NCBI RefSeq assembly: GCF_014836755.1
Contig: NZ_JACSQF010000002.1
Coordinates: forward strand, 183,415 to 217,759
Reading direction: 5' to 3'
DNA: 34,345 bases
Origin: Oerskovia merdavium
GTDB lineage: Bacteria; Actinomycetota; Actinomycetes; Actinomycetales; Cellulomonadaceae
A model generated the notes under the pieces. It saw only the letters and a list, made by a program, of their open reading frames with translations, was not told the DNA's origin and searched no databases. Of this stretch, positions 7,106-15,000 are shown piece by piece; within the stretch, counting starts at the first letter, position 1, and each line of letters starts with the position of its first letter. Made by a program: the position numbers and the translations under genes.

Positions 7106-9706
7106 ATGCAACGAAGCAGACGGTCCGTGAGGCGATGGCTCGCAGCAGCCGCCGCCACGGCAGTCGTCGCAGTACCCCTGACGGTGCAGGTACCCGTGGC
7201 GCTCGCGGCCGAGGCGTGCGCGCCCGCCTGGGTGGCGTCGTCGGCGTACACGGGCGGTGCGACCGCGTCGTACGCCAGCTCGAACTACAAGGCGTCGTGG
7301 TGGACCCAGGGCGAGGTTCCCGGGACGCAGCAGTGGGGCGCGTGGAAGGTCGTCGGGCCGTGCGGGACGGGCGACCCGACGGGGACGGACCCGACGGGGA
7401 CGGACCCGACCGGCACCGACCCGACGGGGACGGACCCCACGGGCGACCCGACCGGTGGCGACCCCGGCACGCCCATCTCGACGAACCCGCAGGAGAAGTG
7501 CCGTCCCGACGGGCTCGCCGTCAACAAGACCGTCGACGTCCCCTACTGCGACGTGTACGACGAGGCCGGTCGCGAGAAGCTCCCCAACGGGCTCGATCGC
7601 CGCGTGATCGGGTACTTCACGTCGTGGCGCACGGGGGCGAACGGCACCCCCGCGTACCTCGCGAGCGACATCCCCTGGACCAAGCTCTCGCACATCAACT
7701 ACGCGTTCGCGCACGTCGGCCCGGACTCGAAGATCTCGGTCAACGCCGAGTCGGCGACGAGCGAGGCGACCGGCCTGACGTTCGCGGGGGCCGAGAACGC
7801 GCTCGACCCGACGGTTCCCTACAAGGGCCACTTCAACCAGCTCACCAAGTTCAAGAAGCAGCACCCCGGCGTGCGGACGCTCGTGTCGGTCGGCGGCTGG
7901 GCCGAGACGGGCGGCTACTTCGGGGCCGACGGCAACCGGGTCGCCTCGGGCGGCTTCTACGCCCTGGACACGCAGGCCGAGTACGACGCGTTCGCGGCCT
8001 CGGCCGTCGCGATGGTGCGGACCTACGGGTTCGACGGGATCGACATCGACTACGAGTACCCGACCTCGAACGTCAAGGCCGGGAACCCCGACGACTTCGC
8101 GATCGCCGACGCCAAGCGCGGGCAGCTCTGGAAGAACTACGAGCAGCTCATGAAGACCACGCGCGAGGCGCTCGACAAGGCCGCGGCGCAGGACGGCGAG
8201 TACTACATGCTGACCATCGCAGCCCCCGCCTCGGGGTGGCTGCTGCGCGGTATGGAGGTCTTCCAGATCATGCCGTACCTCGACTACGTCAACGTGATGT
8301 CGTACGACCTGCACGGGACGTGGAACGACTTCGTGGGCGGCAACGGCGCCCTGTTCGACGACGGCAAGGACGGCGAGCTCGCGGCGGCCGGGGTGTACGG
8401 GGCCTACGACGGGATCGGGTACCTCAACGCCGACTGGGCTGCGCACTACTTCCGGGGAGCCGTGCAGGCCGGGCGCATCAACATCGGCGTCCCGTTCTAC
8501 ACGCGAGGCTGGACCAACGTGCAGGGCGGGACCAACGGCCTGTGGGGCAAGGCGGCGCTGCCCGACCAGACCAAGTGCCCGCCGGGCACCGGGCCCTCGC
8601 TGGGTGGCACGTCCAATTGTGGCAACGGTGCGGGCGGGATCGACAACATCTGGTACGACGTCGACAAGGCCGGGGCCAAGATCCCTGCGGGCGGCAACCC
8701 GATCTGGCACATGCTCAACCTGCAGAACGGCAAGGTGGGCTCGTACGCCTCGGCGTACGGCGCCCCGACGGGTCCGCTGACGGGGACCTACCAGCACAAC
8801 TTCGACCCGGTCACCAAGACCGAGTGGTGGTGGAACGCGCAGACGAAGTCGTTCATCTCGGGCGACTCCGACCAGGCGATCCAGGCCAAGGCCGACTACG
8901 TGGTCGCGGGCGGCTACGGCGGCCTGATGATCTGGGAGCTGGCGGGCGACTACGACCTGGACGCGGCGAGCGGCGAGTACGGCATGGGCGACAGCCTCGT
9001 GACGCGCATGCACTCGACGTTCTCGACCGCGGCTCCCTACGGCGCGGCCAAGTCCAAGACCGCGACGCCCGCCGAGGCGATCGACCTCGGGGTCTCGTTC
9101 TCGGAGTTCGCGCTCGGCGACAACAACTACCCGATCAACCCCCGGGTGACGTTCGCCAACAGGTCCTCGGTCGCGATCCCGGCCGGGGCCACGATCTCGT
9201 TCGACTTCGCGACGACCACGTCCGCGACGATCGGCGAGCAGAACGGCTGGGGCATCACGACGGTCGCGGGCCACACGGGCAACAACGTGGGCGGGCTCAA
9301 GGGGGACCTGCACTCGGCGACGCTCAAGGTCCCGTCGGGGGGCATCCCGGCGGGTGGCTCGGCGTCCACGAAGCTGTCGTGGCGCCTGCCCATGGCGCAG
9401 ATCTCGAACGTGCGCGTGACGATCGGGGCCACCACGTACGCCACGACCTACGACCACCCGCGCGGAGTCAAGGTCGTGAACCCCGTGGTCTCCGGTGGGA
9501 CGACGGGCGGGACTCCCGGCGGCACCCCGGGCGGGAGCACCGGTGGTGCCGGGTGCACGGCGGCCGCGTGGCTCGCCGGGACGGCCTACAACGGTGGTGC
9601 GCAGGTCACGCACGCGGGCCACAGGTGGTCTGCCCGGTACTGGACGCAGGGCAACGCCCCCGTGGTCAGCGACTGGGGTCCGTGGAAGGACGAGGGGGCC
9701 TGCTGA
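7106..9706 (+). CDS. Secreted GH18 chitinase with chitin-binding modules at both ends
   Basis: An 866-residue exported enzyme that hydrolyses beta-1,4-linked GlcNAc polymers. A Sec-type signal peptide occupies residues 1-35 (arginines, A/V-rich core, VALAA before EAC). Order of parts: CBM5/12 module (about 36-84, aromatic WWTQGEVPGTQQWGAW), Thr/Asp/Pro/Gly repeat linker (about 90-125), GH18 barrel (about 165-645), a beta-sandwich-like module of unclear family (about 655-790), Gly/Thr linker, and a second CBM5/12 (about 817-866). The catalytic DxxDxDxE is D310, D313, D315, E317 in DGIDIDYEYP. SVGGW (S261) and MSYD (M398-D401) are the other GH18 signatures, so retaining, substrate-assisted catalysis is expected. 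The ATG at 7106 has GGGAGGG upstream. An upstream in-frame GTG would add residues before the signal peptide and is rejected. Confidence 0.93.
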   Translation: MQRSRRSVRRWLAAAAATAVVAVPLTVQVPVALAAEACAPAWVASSAYTGGATASYASSNYKASWWTQGEVPGTQQWGAWKVVGPCGTGDPTGTDPTGTDPTGTDPTGTDPTGDPTGGDPGTPISTNPQEKCRPDGLAVNKTVDVPYCDVYDEAGREKLPNGLDRRVIGYFTSWRTGANGTPAYLASDIPWTKLSHINYAFAHVGPDSKISVNAESATSEATGLTFAGAENALDPTVPYKGHFNQLTKFKKQHPGVRTLVSVGGWAETGGYFGADGNRVASGGFYALDTQAEYDAFAASAVAMVRTYGFDGIDIDYEYPTSNVKAGNPDDFAIADAKRGQLWKNYEQLMKTTREALDKAAAQDGEYYMLTIAAPASGWLLRGMEVFQIMPYLDYVNVMSYDLHGTWNDFVGGNGALFDDGKDGELAAAGVYGAYDGIGYLNADWAAHYFRGAVQAGRINIGVPFYTRGWTNVQGGTNGLWGKAALPDQTKCPPGTGPSLGGTSNCGNGAGGIDNIWYDVDKAGAKIPAGGNPIWHMLNLQNGKVGSYASAYGAPTGPLTGTYQHNFDPVTKTEWWWNAQTKSFISGDSDQAIQAKADYVVAGGYGGLMIWELAGDYDLDAASGEYGMGDSLVTRMHSTFSTAAPYGAAKSKTATPAEAIDLGVSFSEFALGDNNYPINPRVTFANRSSVAIPAGATISFDFATTTSATIGEQNGWGITTVAGHTGNNVGGLKGDLHSATLKVPSGGIPAGGSASTKLSWRLPMAQISNVRVTIGATTYATTYDHPRGVKVVNPVVSGGTTGGTPGGTPGGSTGGAGCTAAAWLAGTAYNGGAQVTHAGHRWSARYWTQGNAPVVSDWGPWKDEGAC
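7373..7444 (+). repeat. 15-bp tandem repeats encoding the chitinase linker
   Basis: Units GACCCGACGGGGACG repeat at 7373, 7388, 7403 (variant with CGGCACC) and 7418, then a partial fifth copy. Each adds the five residues DPTGT to the linker. Such repeats can change copy number by slippage and so alter linker length. Confidence 0.8.
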
Positions 9707-9735
9707 CCTGACAAGTGCGCCCCTGACGTCGGCGC

Positions 9736-9765
9736 CGAGGTAGAGGGCTCTGGCCCTCTACCTCG
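9736..9765. terminator. 30-bp palindrome after the chitinase, copy 1 of a dispersed repeat
   Basis: CGAGGTAGAGGG (9736-9747) and CCCTCTACCTCG (9754-9765) pair perfectly over 12 bp with a 6-nt loop. It lies 29 nt past the chitinase stop and 31 nt before the Nudix start. The whole element recurs at 15839-15868 with 27 of 30 bases identical, loop included. Confidence 0.7.
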
Positions 9766-9784
9766 CGCCACGTCCGGGCGGTCG

Positions 9785-9790
9785 TAGGCT
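9785..9790 (+). promoter_or_regulatory. -10 box of leaderless Nudix gene
   Basis: TAGGCT ends 6 nt before the GTG at 9797, and there is no Shine-Dalgarno sequence. Transcription would begin at or next to the start codon. No good -35 was seen. Confidence 0.5.
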
Positions 9791-9796
9791 TCCCGG

Positions 9797-10381
9797 GTGA
9801 CCTCCGCCGAAGACCTCGCCGCCTCAGCCCTCGACTCGATCCGTGCCTGGGCGCCGCTCAGTCCTGCCCAGGCCGCGCTGCGCCAGGAGTACGTCGCGTT
9901 CGTCGAGGAGGGCCGGGGCGACGTGATCTTCCGCGGCGGCCCCGAGCACCTGACCGGGAGCTGCTTCGTGCTGACCCCGGACCTGCTGCACGTGCTGCTG
10001 TGCTTCCACCGCAAGGGCCAGTTCTGGGTCCAGGTCGGCGGGCACGTCGAGCCGGGGGACCGGAGCCTCGCGGCGGGGGCGTTCCGTGAGGCGCGCGAGG
10101 AGAGCGGCATCGAGACGCTCGAGCCCTTCGAGCCCGACGGCGCCCCCGTGGACCTGCACCGGCACGCGCTGTCCTCGCGCTTCGGCACGTGCCTGGTCCA
10201 CTGGGACGTGGGCTACGTCGCGTTCGCGGACCTCGAGGCGCTGCCCGTCGTGAGCGACGAGAGCGAGGCCGTCGCGTGGTTCCGCGTGGACCGGCTCCCG
10301 CCCGACACCCCCGAGGACTTCCCCGTGCGGCTCCGCACGGTCCTCGAGGAGATGACGCACCGCCGTCGGGCCTCTGCCTGA
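9797..10381 (+). CDS. Nudix hydrolase
   Basis: A 194-residue Nudix-fold hydrolase that would cleave a nucleoside diphosphate linked to another group; the substrate is not predictable. The Nudix box core REAREESGI is at residues 97-105, preceded by GGHVEPGD. The usual Glu before the helix is Asp here, with one extra residue in the loop, a common variant. The 40-residue N-terminal helix region and a C-terminal segment complete a normal length. The start is the GTG at 9797: a TAGGCT box lies 6 nt upstream and no ribosome site is present, so the mRNA is probably leaderless. It sits between the chitinase terminator and the acetyltransferase-TetR operon and is likely its own unit. Confidence 0.85.
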   Translation: MTSAEDLAASALDSIRAWAPLSPAQAALRQEYVAFVEEGRGDVIFRGGPEHLTGSCFVLTPDLLHVLLCFHRKGQFWVQVGGHVEPGDRSLAAGAFREAREESGIETLEPFEPDGAPVDLHRHALSSRFGTCLVHWDVGYVAFADLEALPVVSDESEAVAWFRVDRLPPDTPEDFPVRLRTVLEEMTHRRRASA

Positions 10382-10397
10382 CGAGGCGCGCTGCGCT

Positions 10398-10419
10398 CAT
10401 GTGTACGCTTGTACACATG
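10398..10419. promoter_or_regulatory. 22-bp palindromic operator covering promoter and start codon
   Basis: Arms CATGTGTAC (10398-10406) and GTACACATG (10411-10419) flank GCTT, a perfect 9-bp dyad. The last ATG of the dyad is the acetyltransferase start, and TACGCT (10404-10409) inside it is a -10 box 7 nt from that start. A TetR gene ends the same operon, so autoregulation through this site is the natural reading. Binding itself is inferred. Confidence 0.7.
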
Positions 10420-11058
10420 ACCTTTCCCGACCCCTCCGACCAGCGCCCCATGCGCGAGCGCATGCTCGCCGGCGACCTCTACCTCGCCGACGACCCGCAG
10501 ATCGCCGCCGACTCCGAGCGCGCCATGTCGCTCAGCCACCGCGTCAACACCCTCGACCCGAACGACGGCGCGACCCGCCGCGAGCTGCTGACCGAGCTGC
10601 TCGGCGCGTTCGGCGAGGGCAGCGAGATCCGCCCCCCGTTCCGCTGCGACCTGGGCTACCGGACCACGATCGGCGCACGCGTGTTCGTCAACTTCAACCT
10701 CGTGTGCCTCGACGTCGCACCCGTCACGATCGGTGACGACGTGCTGATCGGCCCCAACGTCCAGCTCCTCACCCCCACGCACCCCGTCGAGCCCGGCCCC
10801 CGCCGCGACAAGTGGGAGGCCGCGCAGCCCATCACGATCGGCGACAACGTGTGGCTCGGCGGCGGCGTGACCGTGTGCCCAGGGGTCACGATCGGCGAGA
10901 ACACCGTGGTGGGGGCAGGTTCTGTCGTGACCCGCGACCTGCCTGCGAACGTCGTGGCCGTGGGCAACCCCGCGCGGGTCCTGCGCCACATCGGTGCCGA
11001 GGACGCTCAGGGTCCCGAGGGCACGGACGGCGCAGCTGCCGGAGGCGAGCCCGCGTGA
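10417..11058 (+). CDS. Sugar O-acetyltransferase (maltose/galactoside acetyltransferase family)
   Basis: A 213-residue left-handed beta-helix acyltransferase that would move acetyl from acetyl-CoA to a sugar hydroxyl. The N-terminal helical Mac domain starts MRERMLAGDLYLADDPQI, typical of the family. Hexapeptide repeats then follow (VTIGDDVLIGPNVQLL, ITIGDNVWLGGGVTV, VTIGENTVVGAGSVV). The catalytic His is H122 in TPTHPVEP. The C-terminal 20 residues are an extra Gly/Ala-rich tail. The ATG at 10417 was chosen because a -10 box ends 7 nt before it; an in-frame ATG at 10399 is also possible. The stop overlaps the TetR start by 4 nt (GTGA), so translation is coupled. The sugar acted on is unknown. 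Confidence 0.87.
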   Translation: MTFPDPSDQRPMRERMLAGDLYLADDPQIAADSERAMSLSHRVNTLDPNDGATRRELLTELLGAFGEGSEIRPPFRCDLGYRTTIGARVFVNFNLVCLDVAPVTIGDDVLIGPNVQLLTPTHPVEPGPRRDKWEAAQPITIGDNVWLGGGVTVCPGVTIGENTVVGAGSVVTRDLPANVVAVGNPARVLRHIGAEDAQGPEGTDGAAAGGEPA

Positions 11059-11621
11059 CCTCGCCGCGCCGCGTCGACCCCGACCGCAAGGACCGGATCG
11101 TCGACGCGGCCCTCGACGTCATCGCCGAGCACGGGGTCGCGGGCACCACGCACCGCGTGGTCGCAGCGGCGGCCGACGTGCCGCTCGGGTCCATGACGTA
11201 CCACTTCGAGAACCTCGACGAGGTGCTGCGGCTCGCGTTCGAACGGCACGCGGTCCAGGCCGCGGCGCGCTTCGAGGCGGCCATGGCCGAGGTGCCCGAC
11301 GGCGGCGACCCGGTCGAGGCGATCGTCGCGCTCGTGTGCGCCGAGTCGGGGGACTACCAGCGCGACCTGCTCGTCGCGCTCGAGCTCTACGTCCTCGCGG
11401 CCCGCAAGCCGGCCTTCCGCACGGTCACGCAGCGCTGGATGGCTGCGAGCAGCGCCGCCCTGCGCCGGCACGTCGACCCGGAGGTCGCGCCCGACGTCGA
11501 CGCGCTCATCGAAGGCCTCGTGCTGCACGCGGCCCTCTCGACCGGGCCCGACGGTCGCCCGCCCGCCCGCCCGCTCGACCCCGGGCGCGTGCGCCGCGCG
11601 GTGCGGCGCCAGCTGGGCTGA
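11055..11621 (+). CDS. TetR-family regulator
   Basis: A 188-residue repressor-type protein. The N-terminal helix-turn-helix spans about residues 15-60 (IVDAALDVIAEHGVAGTTHRVVAAAA, then the LGSMTYHFENLDE recognition segment). The remaining helical part would bind an effector and form the dimer. The GTG at 11055 has GGAGG 9 nt upstream and overlaps the acetyltransferase stop. The palindrome at 10398-10419 is the likely operator, so the protein would repress its own operon until an inducer binds. The operon ends at an inverted-repeat region facing lutC. The inducer is unknown. Confidence 0.87.
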   Translation: MTSPRRVDPDRKDRIVDAALDVIAEHGVAGTTHRVVAAAADVPLGSMTYHFENLDEVLRLAFERHAVQAAARFEAAMAEVPDGGDPVEAIVALVCAESGDYQRDLLVALELYVLAARKPAFRTVTQRWMAASSAALRRHVDPEVAPDVDALIEGLVLHAALSTGPDGRPPARPLDPGRVRRAVRRQLG

Positions 11622-11636
11622 GCGCACCTCCGCCGG

Positions 11637-11720
11637 TGCCGAGCATGCGGTTGTCGTCCGCCGAGCATGCGGTGGTGGCCGGTCTGCGGCGCAGAACGAG
11701 CGCCAACCGCATGCTCGGCA
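11637..11720. terminator. Convergent-gene palindrome with duplicated arm
   Basis: Arms 11637-11653 and 11704-11720 (3' arm CAACCGCATGCTCGGCA) are perfect 17-bp inverted repeats. The intervening 50 nt contain a second copy of the 5' arm core GCCGAGCATGCGGT (11660-11673) and a small hairpin TCTGC-GGC-GCAGA (11683-11695). The 3' arm can therefore pair with either copy. It lies between the convergent TetR and lutC genes and probably stops both transcripts. Confidence 0.6.
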
Positions 11721-11732
11721 GCCAGCGTGCGT

Positions 11733-12398
11733 TCAGCCGAGCAGGATCACGTGCAGCGTGCGCGGCCCGTGCACGCCCTCGACGCGCGACAGCTCGATGT
11801 CGCTCGTCGCGCTCGGCCCCGAGATCCACGTCTGGGGCCGGGTGGGGTGCGCGGCGAGGATCGTCACGGCCTCGGGCAGGGTGTGCACGACGTGCTCGGT
11901 CCGCACGACGCACACGTGCAGGTCGGGGACCAGGGTGATCGCGCGGCGCCCCTGGTCGTCCGCGCCGTCCAGGACGATCGTCCCGGTGTCCGCGACGGCC
12001 AGCCGCGACGCGGTCAGGACGGCGTCGACCTGGTCGAGCTCGGCCGCGGTCCGGCGGTCGTCGCGCGAGTCGTGCACGACGGCGGTCCCGGCCGTGAGCG
12101 CGCTCGTCCAGGCCGCGGGCAGCGCAGGGGGCACGACGACGGAGCGAGCGTCCGCGAGCAGCTCGCCCACGGTGCGGGCCAGGTCCGCGGTGGTCGCGGC
12201 CCGGTGCACGATCGCCCGGTAGTCGACGAGCCGGTCGACGAGGATCTCGATCGCCTCGGCAGACCCGGGGGAGTGCTCGCCCGTGGTCCGGTACCCGCGC
12301 GAGACGGGGGCCTGCTCGGCCACGGCGTCACCGAGGTGCGCGCCGTCGTTGATGACTGCCGCGCGCACGCGGGCCAGGATGTCGTCGCGCGCGCTCAT
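11733..12398 (-). CDS. lutC: Lactate utilization protein C (LUD domain)
   Basis: A 221-residue LUD-domain protein, third subunit of the LutABC iron-sulfur complex that oxidises L-lactate to pyruvate in bacteria lacking the flavin enzyme. The family glycine-rich core is visible at VADTGTIVLDGADDQGRRAITLVPDLHVCVV, and the C-terminal ATSDIELSRVEGVHGPRTLHVILL is the LUD hallmark. Its ATG overlaps the lutB stop by 4 nt (ATGA), showing translational coupling. It is the last gene of the operon; the stop is followed by the convergent palindrome. Length and domain are normal. No membrane segment is seen, as expected for a cytoplasmic complex. Confidence 0.93.
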   Translation of the reverse strand: MSARDDILARVRAAVINDGAHLGDAVAEQAPVSRGYRTTGEHSPGSAEAIEILVDRLVDYRAIVHRAATTADLARTVGELLADARSVVVPPALPAAWTSALTAGTAVVHDSRDDRRTAAELDQVDAVLTASRLAVADTGTIVLDGADDQGRRAITLVPDLHVCVVRTEHVVHTLPEAVTILAAHPTRPQTWISGPSATSDIELSRVEGVHGPRTLHVILLG

Positions 12399-14053
12399 CG
12401 GGCGTCTCCGGTGGTCTCGGTGTCGGTGCGGTCCGCTGAGGGCGACCCGCCGCCGTCGGGCGCCTCGCTCGATCGTCGCTCGCCGCGGGGGTCGGTCTCG
12501 GTGGCGGCGTGCTCATCAGCCCACCACTCGCGGAAGCTCTGCTTCGGCAGCACGGGCAGGTCGCGGGCGTCGGTCCACTTCGAGCCCGGGAACGGCAACG
12601 ACGTGATGCGCCCCTTGCTGCCCCCCAGCACACGGGTCACGCCGCCGGCCTTCTCGGCGAGCTCGAACCGGCCGGGCCTGGCCATGACGAACGACGCGGC
12701 CTTCATGGCGGCTCCCCAGGCCGTGGGGCGCCCCCGGTCCTGGTCGACCTCGCGCGCCCGCAGGTGCACGAGCAGCGAGGGGATGTCGATCTTCACGGGG
12801 CACACGTCGTAGCACGCGCCGCACAGCGTCGAGGCGTACGGCAGCGAGTTGTTGGGGTCGGACCTCCCCGTCGACCCCGTGAGCTGAGGTGTGAGGACCG
12901 CGCCGATGGGTCCGGGGTAGACGGACCCGTACGCGTGCCCGCCCACGCGCTCGTAGACCGGGCACACGTTGAGGCAGGCCGAGCACCGGATGCAGTGCAG
13001 GGCCGCGCGGCCCACGTCGTCGGCCAGGGCCTTGCTGCGCCCGTTGTCGAGCAGGACCAGGTGGAACTCCTGCGGCCCGTCGCCCGGCGTGACGCCCGTC
13101 CACAGGGACGTGTACGGGTTCATCCGCTCGCCGGTCGAGGACCGGGGCAGGAGCGCCATGAAGACCTCGAGGTCCTGGTACGTGGGGATGAGCTTCTCGA
13201 TGCCCATCACGGTGATGAGGGTCTCGGGGAGCGTGAGGCACATGCGTCCGTTGCCCTCGGACTCGACGACCGCGAGCGTGCCGGTGTCCGCGACCGCGAA
13301 GTTCGCGCCGCTGATCGCGACCTTCGCGGAGAGGAACTTGCGGCGCAGGTGCGCGCGCGCCGCCATGGCGAGCTCGCGCGGCGCGTCGGTCAGGTCGGGC
13401 GGTGCGTCGCCCATGCGCTCGAGGAAGATCTCGCGGATCTCCGAGCGGTTGCGGTGGATCGCGGGCACCAGGATGTGCGAGGGCATGTCGTCCGCGAGCT
13501 GCACGATGAGCTCGGCGAGGTCGGTCTCGAACGCCGCGATGCCCTCCTCGGCGAGCGCCTCGTTGAGCCCGATCTCCTGGGTGACCATCGACTTGACCTT
13601 GACGACCTCGGTCTCGCCCGTGGCCTTGACCAGGTCGGTCACGATCTGGTTGGCCTCGGCCGCGTCCCTGGCCCAGTGGACGACACCACCGCGTGCGGTC
13701 ACGTTGCGCTCGAGCTCTTCGAGGAGGCGCGGGAGGTCGCTCATGACGTGGGCCTTGATGGTCGAGCCCGCGTCGCGCAGCTCCTCCCAGTCGGGCACCT
13801 CGCCGACGACGGCCGCACGCTTGGCGCGGATGGTCGAGGTCGCGTGGGCCAGGTTGCGCCGCAGCTGCGTGTTGCCCAGGGCCTGCTTGGCGGCCTCGGG
13901 GAACGTCGCGCCCCAGCGCAGGGGAGCCTCGGGGTGGGGCACGTCGTCGGCCCAACCGGGACCCGCGCTGGTGCCGGGCGCTCCCGGGTGCGCGCCGTCG
14001 TCGGGCAGGGTCTTGGCGCCGCGGCGGGTGGGGAAACCGAGGAAGGTGCTCAT
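12395..14053 (-). CDS. lutB: Lactate utilization iron-sulfur protein B
   Basis: A 552-residue LutB: an N-terminal LUD domain fused to a ferredoxin-like part with two 4Fe-4S motifs, CIRCSACLNVCP (C354, C357, C360, C364) and CGACYDVCP (C411, C414, C418). It passes electrons from L-lactate oxidation within LutABC. LUD signatures include VAISGANFAVADTGTLAVVESEGNGRM. At 552 residues it is longer than many homologues; the extra length is a Gly/Pro-rich N-terminal stretch of about 45 residues and a charged, low-complexity C-terminal tail of about 40. Its start overlaps the lutA stop by 4 nt and its stop overlaps lutC, so the three are translated together. Confidence 0.94.
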   Translation of the reverse strand: MSTFLGFPTRRGAKTLPDDGAHPGAPGTSAGPGWADDVPHPEAPLRWGATFPEAAKQALGNTQLRRNLAHATSTIRAKRAAVVGEVPDWEELRDAGSTIKAHVMSDLPRLLEELERNVTARGGVVHWARDAAEANQIVTDLVKATGETEVVKVKSMVTQEIGLNEALAEEGIAAFETDLAELIVQLADDMPSHILVPAIHRNRSEIREIFLERMGDAPPDLTDAPRELAMAARAHLRRKFLSAKVAISGANFAVADTGTLAVVESEGNGRMCLTLPETLITVMGIEKLIPTYQDLEVFMALLPRSSTGERMNPYTSLWTGVTPGDGPQEFHLVLLDNGRSKALADDVGRAALHCIRCSACLNVCPVYERVGGHAYGSVYPGPIGAVLTPQLTGSTGRSDPNNSLPYASTLCGACYDVCPVKIDIPSLLVHLRAREVDQDRGRPTAWGAAMKAASFVMARPGRFELAEKAGGVTRVLGGSKGRITSLPFPGSKWTDARDLPVLPKQSFREWWADEHAATETDPRGERRSSEAPDGGGSPSADRTDTETTGDAR

Positions 14054-14859
14054 CGCGCGGCCTCCGCCTCGCTGTCGCGACCGGGGGCGGCCTCGACGTC
14101 CACGGGCGTCGGGGCCGACTGCGTCGAGGCGAGGATCTCCGCGAGGTGCATGGTGCGCACCCCGGAGCGCAGCTTCGAGAGCCCGCCGCCGATGTGCATG
14201 AGGCACGAGTAGTCGCCCGCCGTGACGACCTCGGCGCCCGTCGACTTCACGTTCGACATCTTGTCGCTGAGCATCGCTGTCGACGTCTCGGAGTTCTTGA
14301 GCGCGAACGTCCCGCCGAACCCGCAGCAGCTCTCGGCCCCGGGGAGCTCGACGAGGTCGATCCCGTCGACGGCCCGCAGGAGCTGGAGCGGCTTGTCGCC
14401 CACGCGGATCATGCGCAGCGAGTGGCACGTGGGGTGGTAGGTGACGCGGTGCGGGAAGTGCGCGCCGACGTCGGTCACGCCGAGCACGTCGACGAGCAGC
14501 TCGGACAGCTCGTAGGTCTTGGCCGCGAGGGCCTCGGCCGTCGCTCCGAGCTTCTCCTGCCCCGCGCGGCGGCACACCATGGCCTGCTGGTGGCGGATCG
14601 ACCCGGTGCACGAGCCCGACGGGACGACGATCGCGTCCCACTCGCCGTCGAGCGCGGGCGCGAACGTCTCGACGTGGTTCCTGATGACGGGCACGGCCTC
14701 GTCGAAGTAGCCCGTGTTGACGTGCATCTGTCCGCAGCACGTCTGCTGCTCGGGGAAGTACACCTCGTGACCGAGGCGTTCGAGGAGCTGGACGGTGGCC
14801 CGGGGGGCCTGGGGGAACATCGCGTCGGCGATGCAGGTGGCGGCGAGGGCGATGCGCAC
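14050..14859 (-). CDS. lutA: Lactate utilization protein A
   Basis: A 269-residue CCG-domain protein and first gene of the lactate oxidation operon. Two cysteine-rich motifs, QTCCGQMH and ESCCGFGG, match the paired CCG domains of LutA/GlcF-like proteins, which bind Fe-S clusters. The GTG at 14859 has GGAG 6 nt upstream. Upstream lie an 8-bp leader hairpin, a palindrome just after the predicted transcription start, a -10/-35 pair, and a second palindrome on the -35, all shared with the divergent FadR-type regulator. Lactate is the likely inducer. No lactate permease gene is adjacent. Confidence 0.93.
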   Translation of the reverse strand: MRIALAATCIADAMFPQAPRATVQLLERLGHEVYFPEQQTCCGQMHVNTGYFDEAVPVIRNHVETFAPALDGEWDAIVVPSGSCTGSIRHQQAMVCRRAGQEKLGATAEALAAKTYELSELLVDVLGVTDVGAHFPHRVTYHPTCHSLRMIRVGDKPLQLLRAVDGIDLVELPGAESCCGFGGTFALKNSETSTAMLSDKMSNVKSTGAEVVTAGDYSCLMHIGGGLSKLRSGVRTMHLAEILASTQSAPTPVDVEAAPGRDSEAEAAR

Positions 14860-14951
14860 TGGGGACTCCAGCCAGGCAGGGGGCGGTGGGACTCAGTCTG
14901 GTCCCGGCGGGCGGCGAGTGCCCGTCGAGGTACCGCGTGGCCCTCCCGGCC

Positions 14952-14971
14952 CCTGCTCGACGGCGAGCAGG
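14952..14971 (-). promoter_or_regulatory. Hairpin in the lutA leader
   Basis: CCTGCTCG (14952-14959) and CGAGCAGG (14964-14971) form a perfect 8-bp stem with the loop ACGG on the plus strand (CCGT on the lutA transcript). It directly abuts the first operator and falls in the 5' leader of lutA mRNA. Confidence 0.4.
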
Positions 14972-14972
14972 C

Positions 14973-14987
14973 TGTGGTCTGACCACA
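14973..14987. promoter_or_regulatory. Operator 1 of the lut promoter
   Basis: TGTGGTC-T-GACCACA is a perfect 7-bp dyad around one base. It matches the TGGTCnGACCA pattern used by FadR-type regulators and is identical in both arms to the site at 15021-15035. It lies just after the predicted lutA transcription start, so binding would block elongation or help a DNA loop. Confidence 0.75.
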
Positions 14988-15000
14988 CGATGTCCGAGTC

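Noticed and set aside
7373-7444. CRISPR-like or satellite repeat
   Set aside because: The repeats are 15 bp, in frame and contiguous without spacers; they encode the chitinase linker.
6788-9622. 944-codon minus-strand frame opposite the chitinase
   Set aside because: The chitinase frame has signal peptide, catalytic motif and modules; the opposite frame has no domain.
9736-9765. Riboswitch after the chitinase
   Set aside because: A single simple stem at a gene end, with no conserved aptamer-like core.
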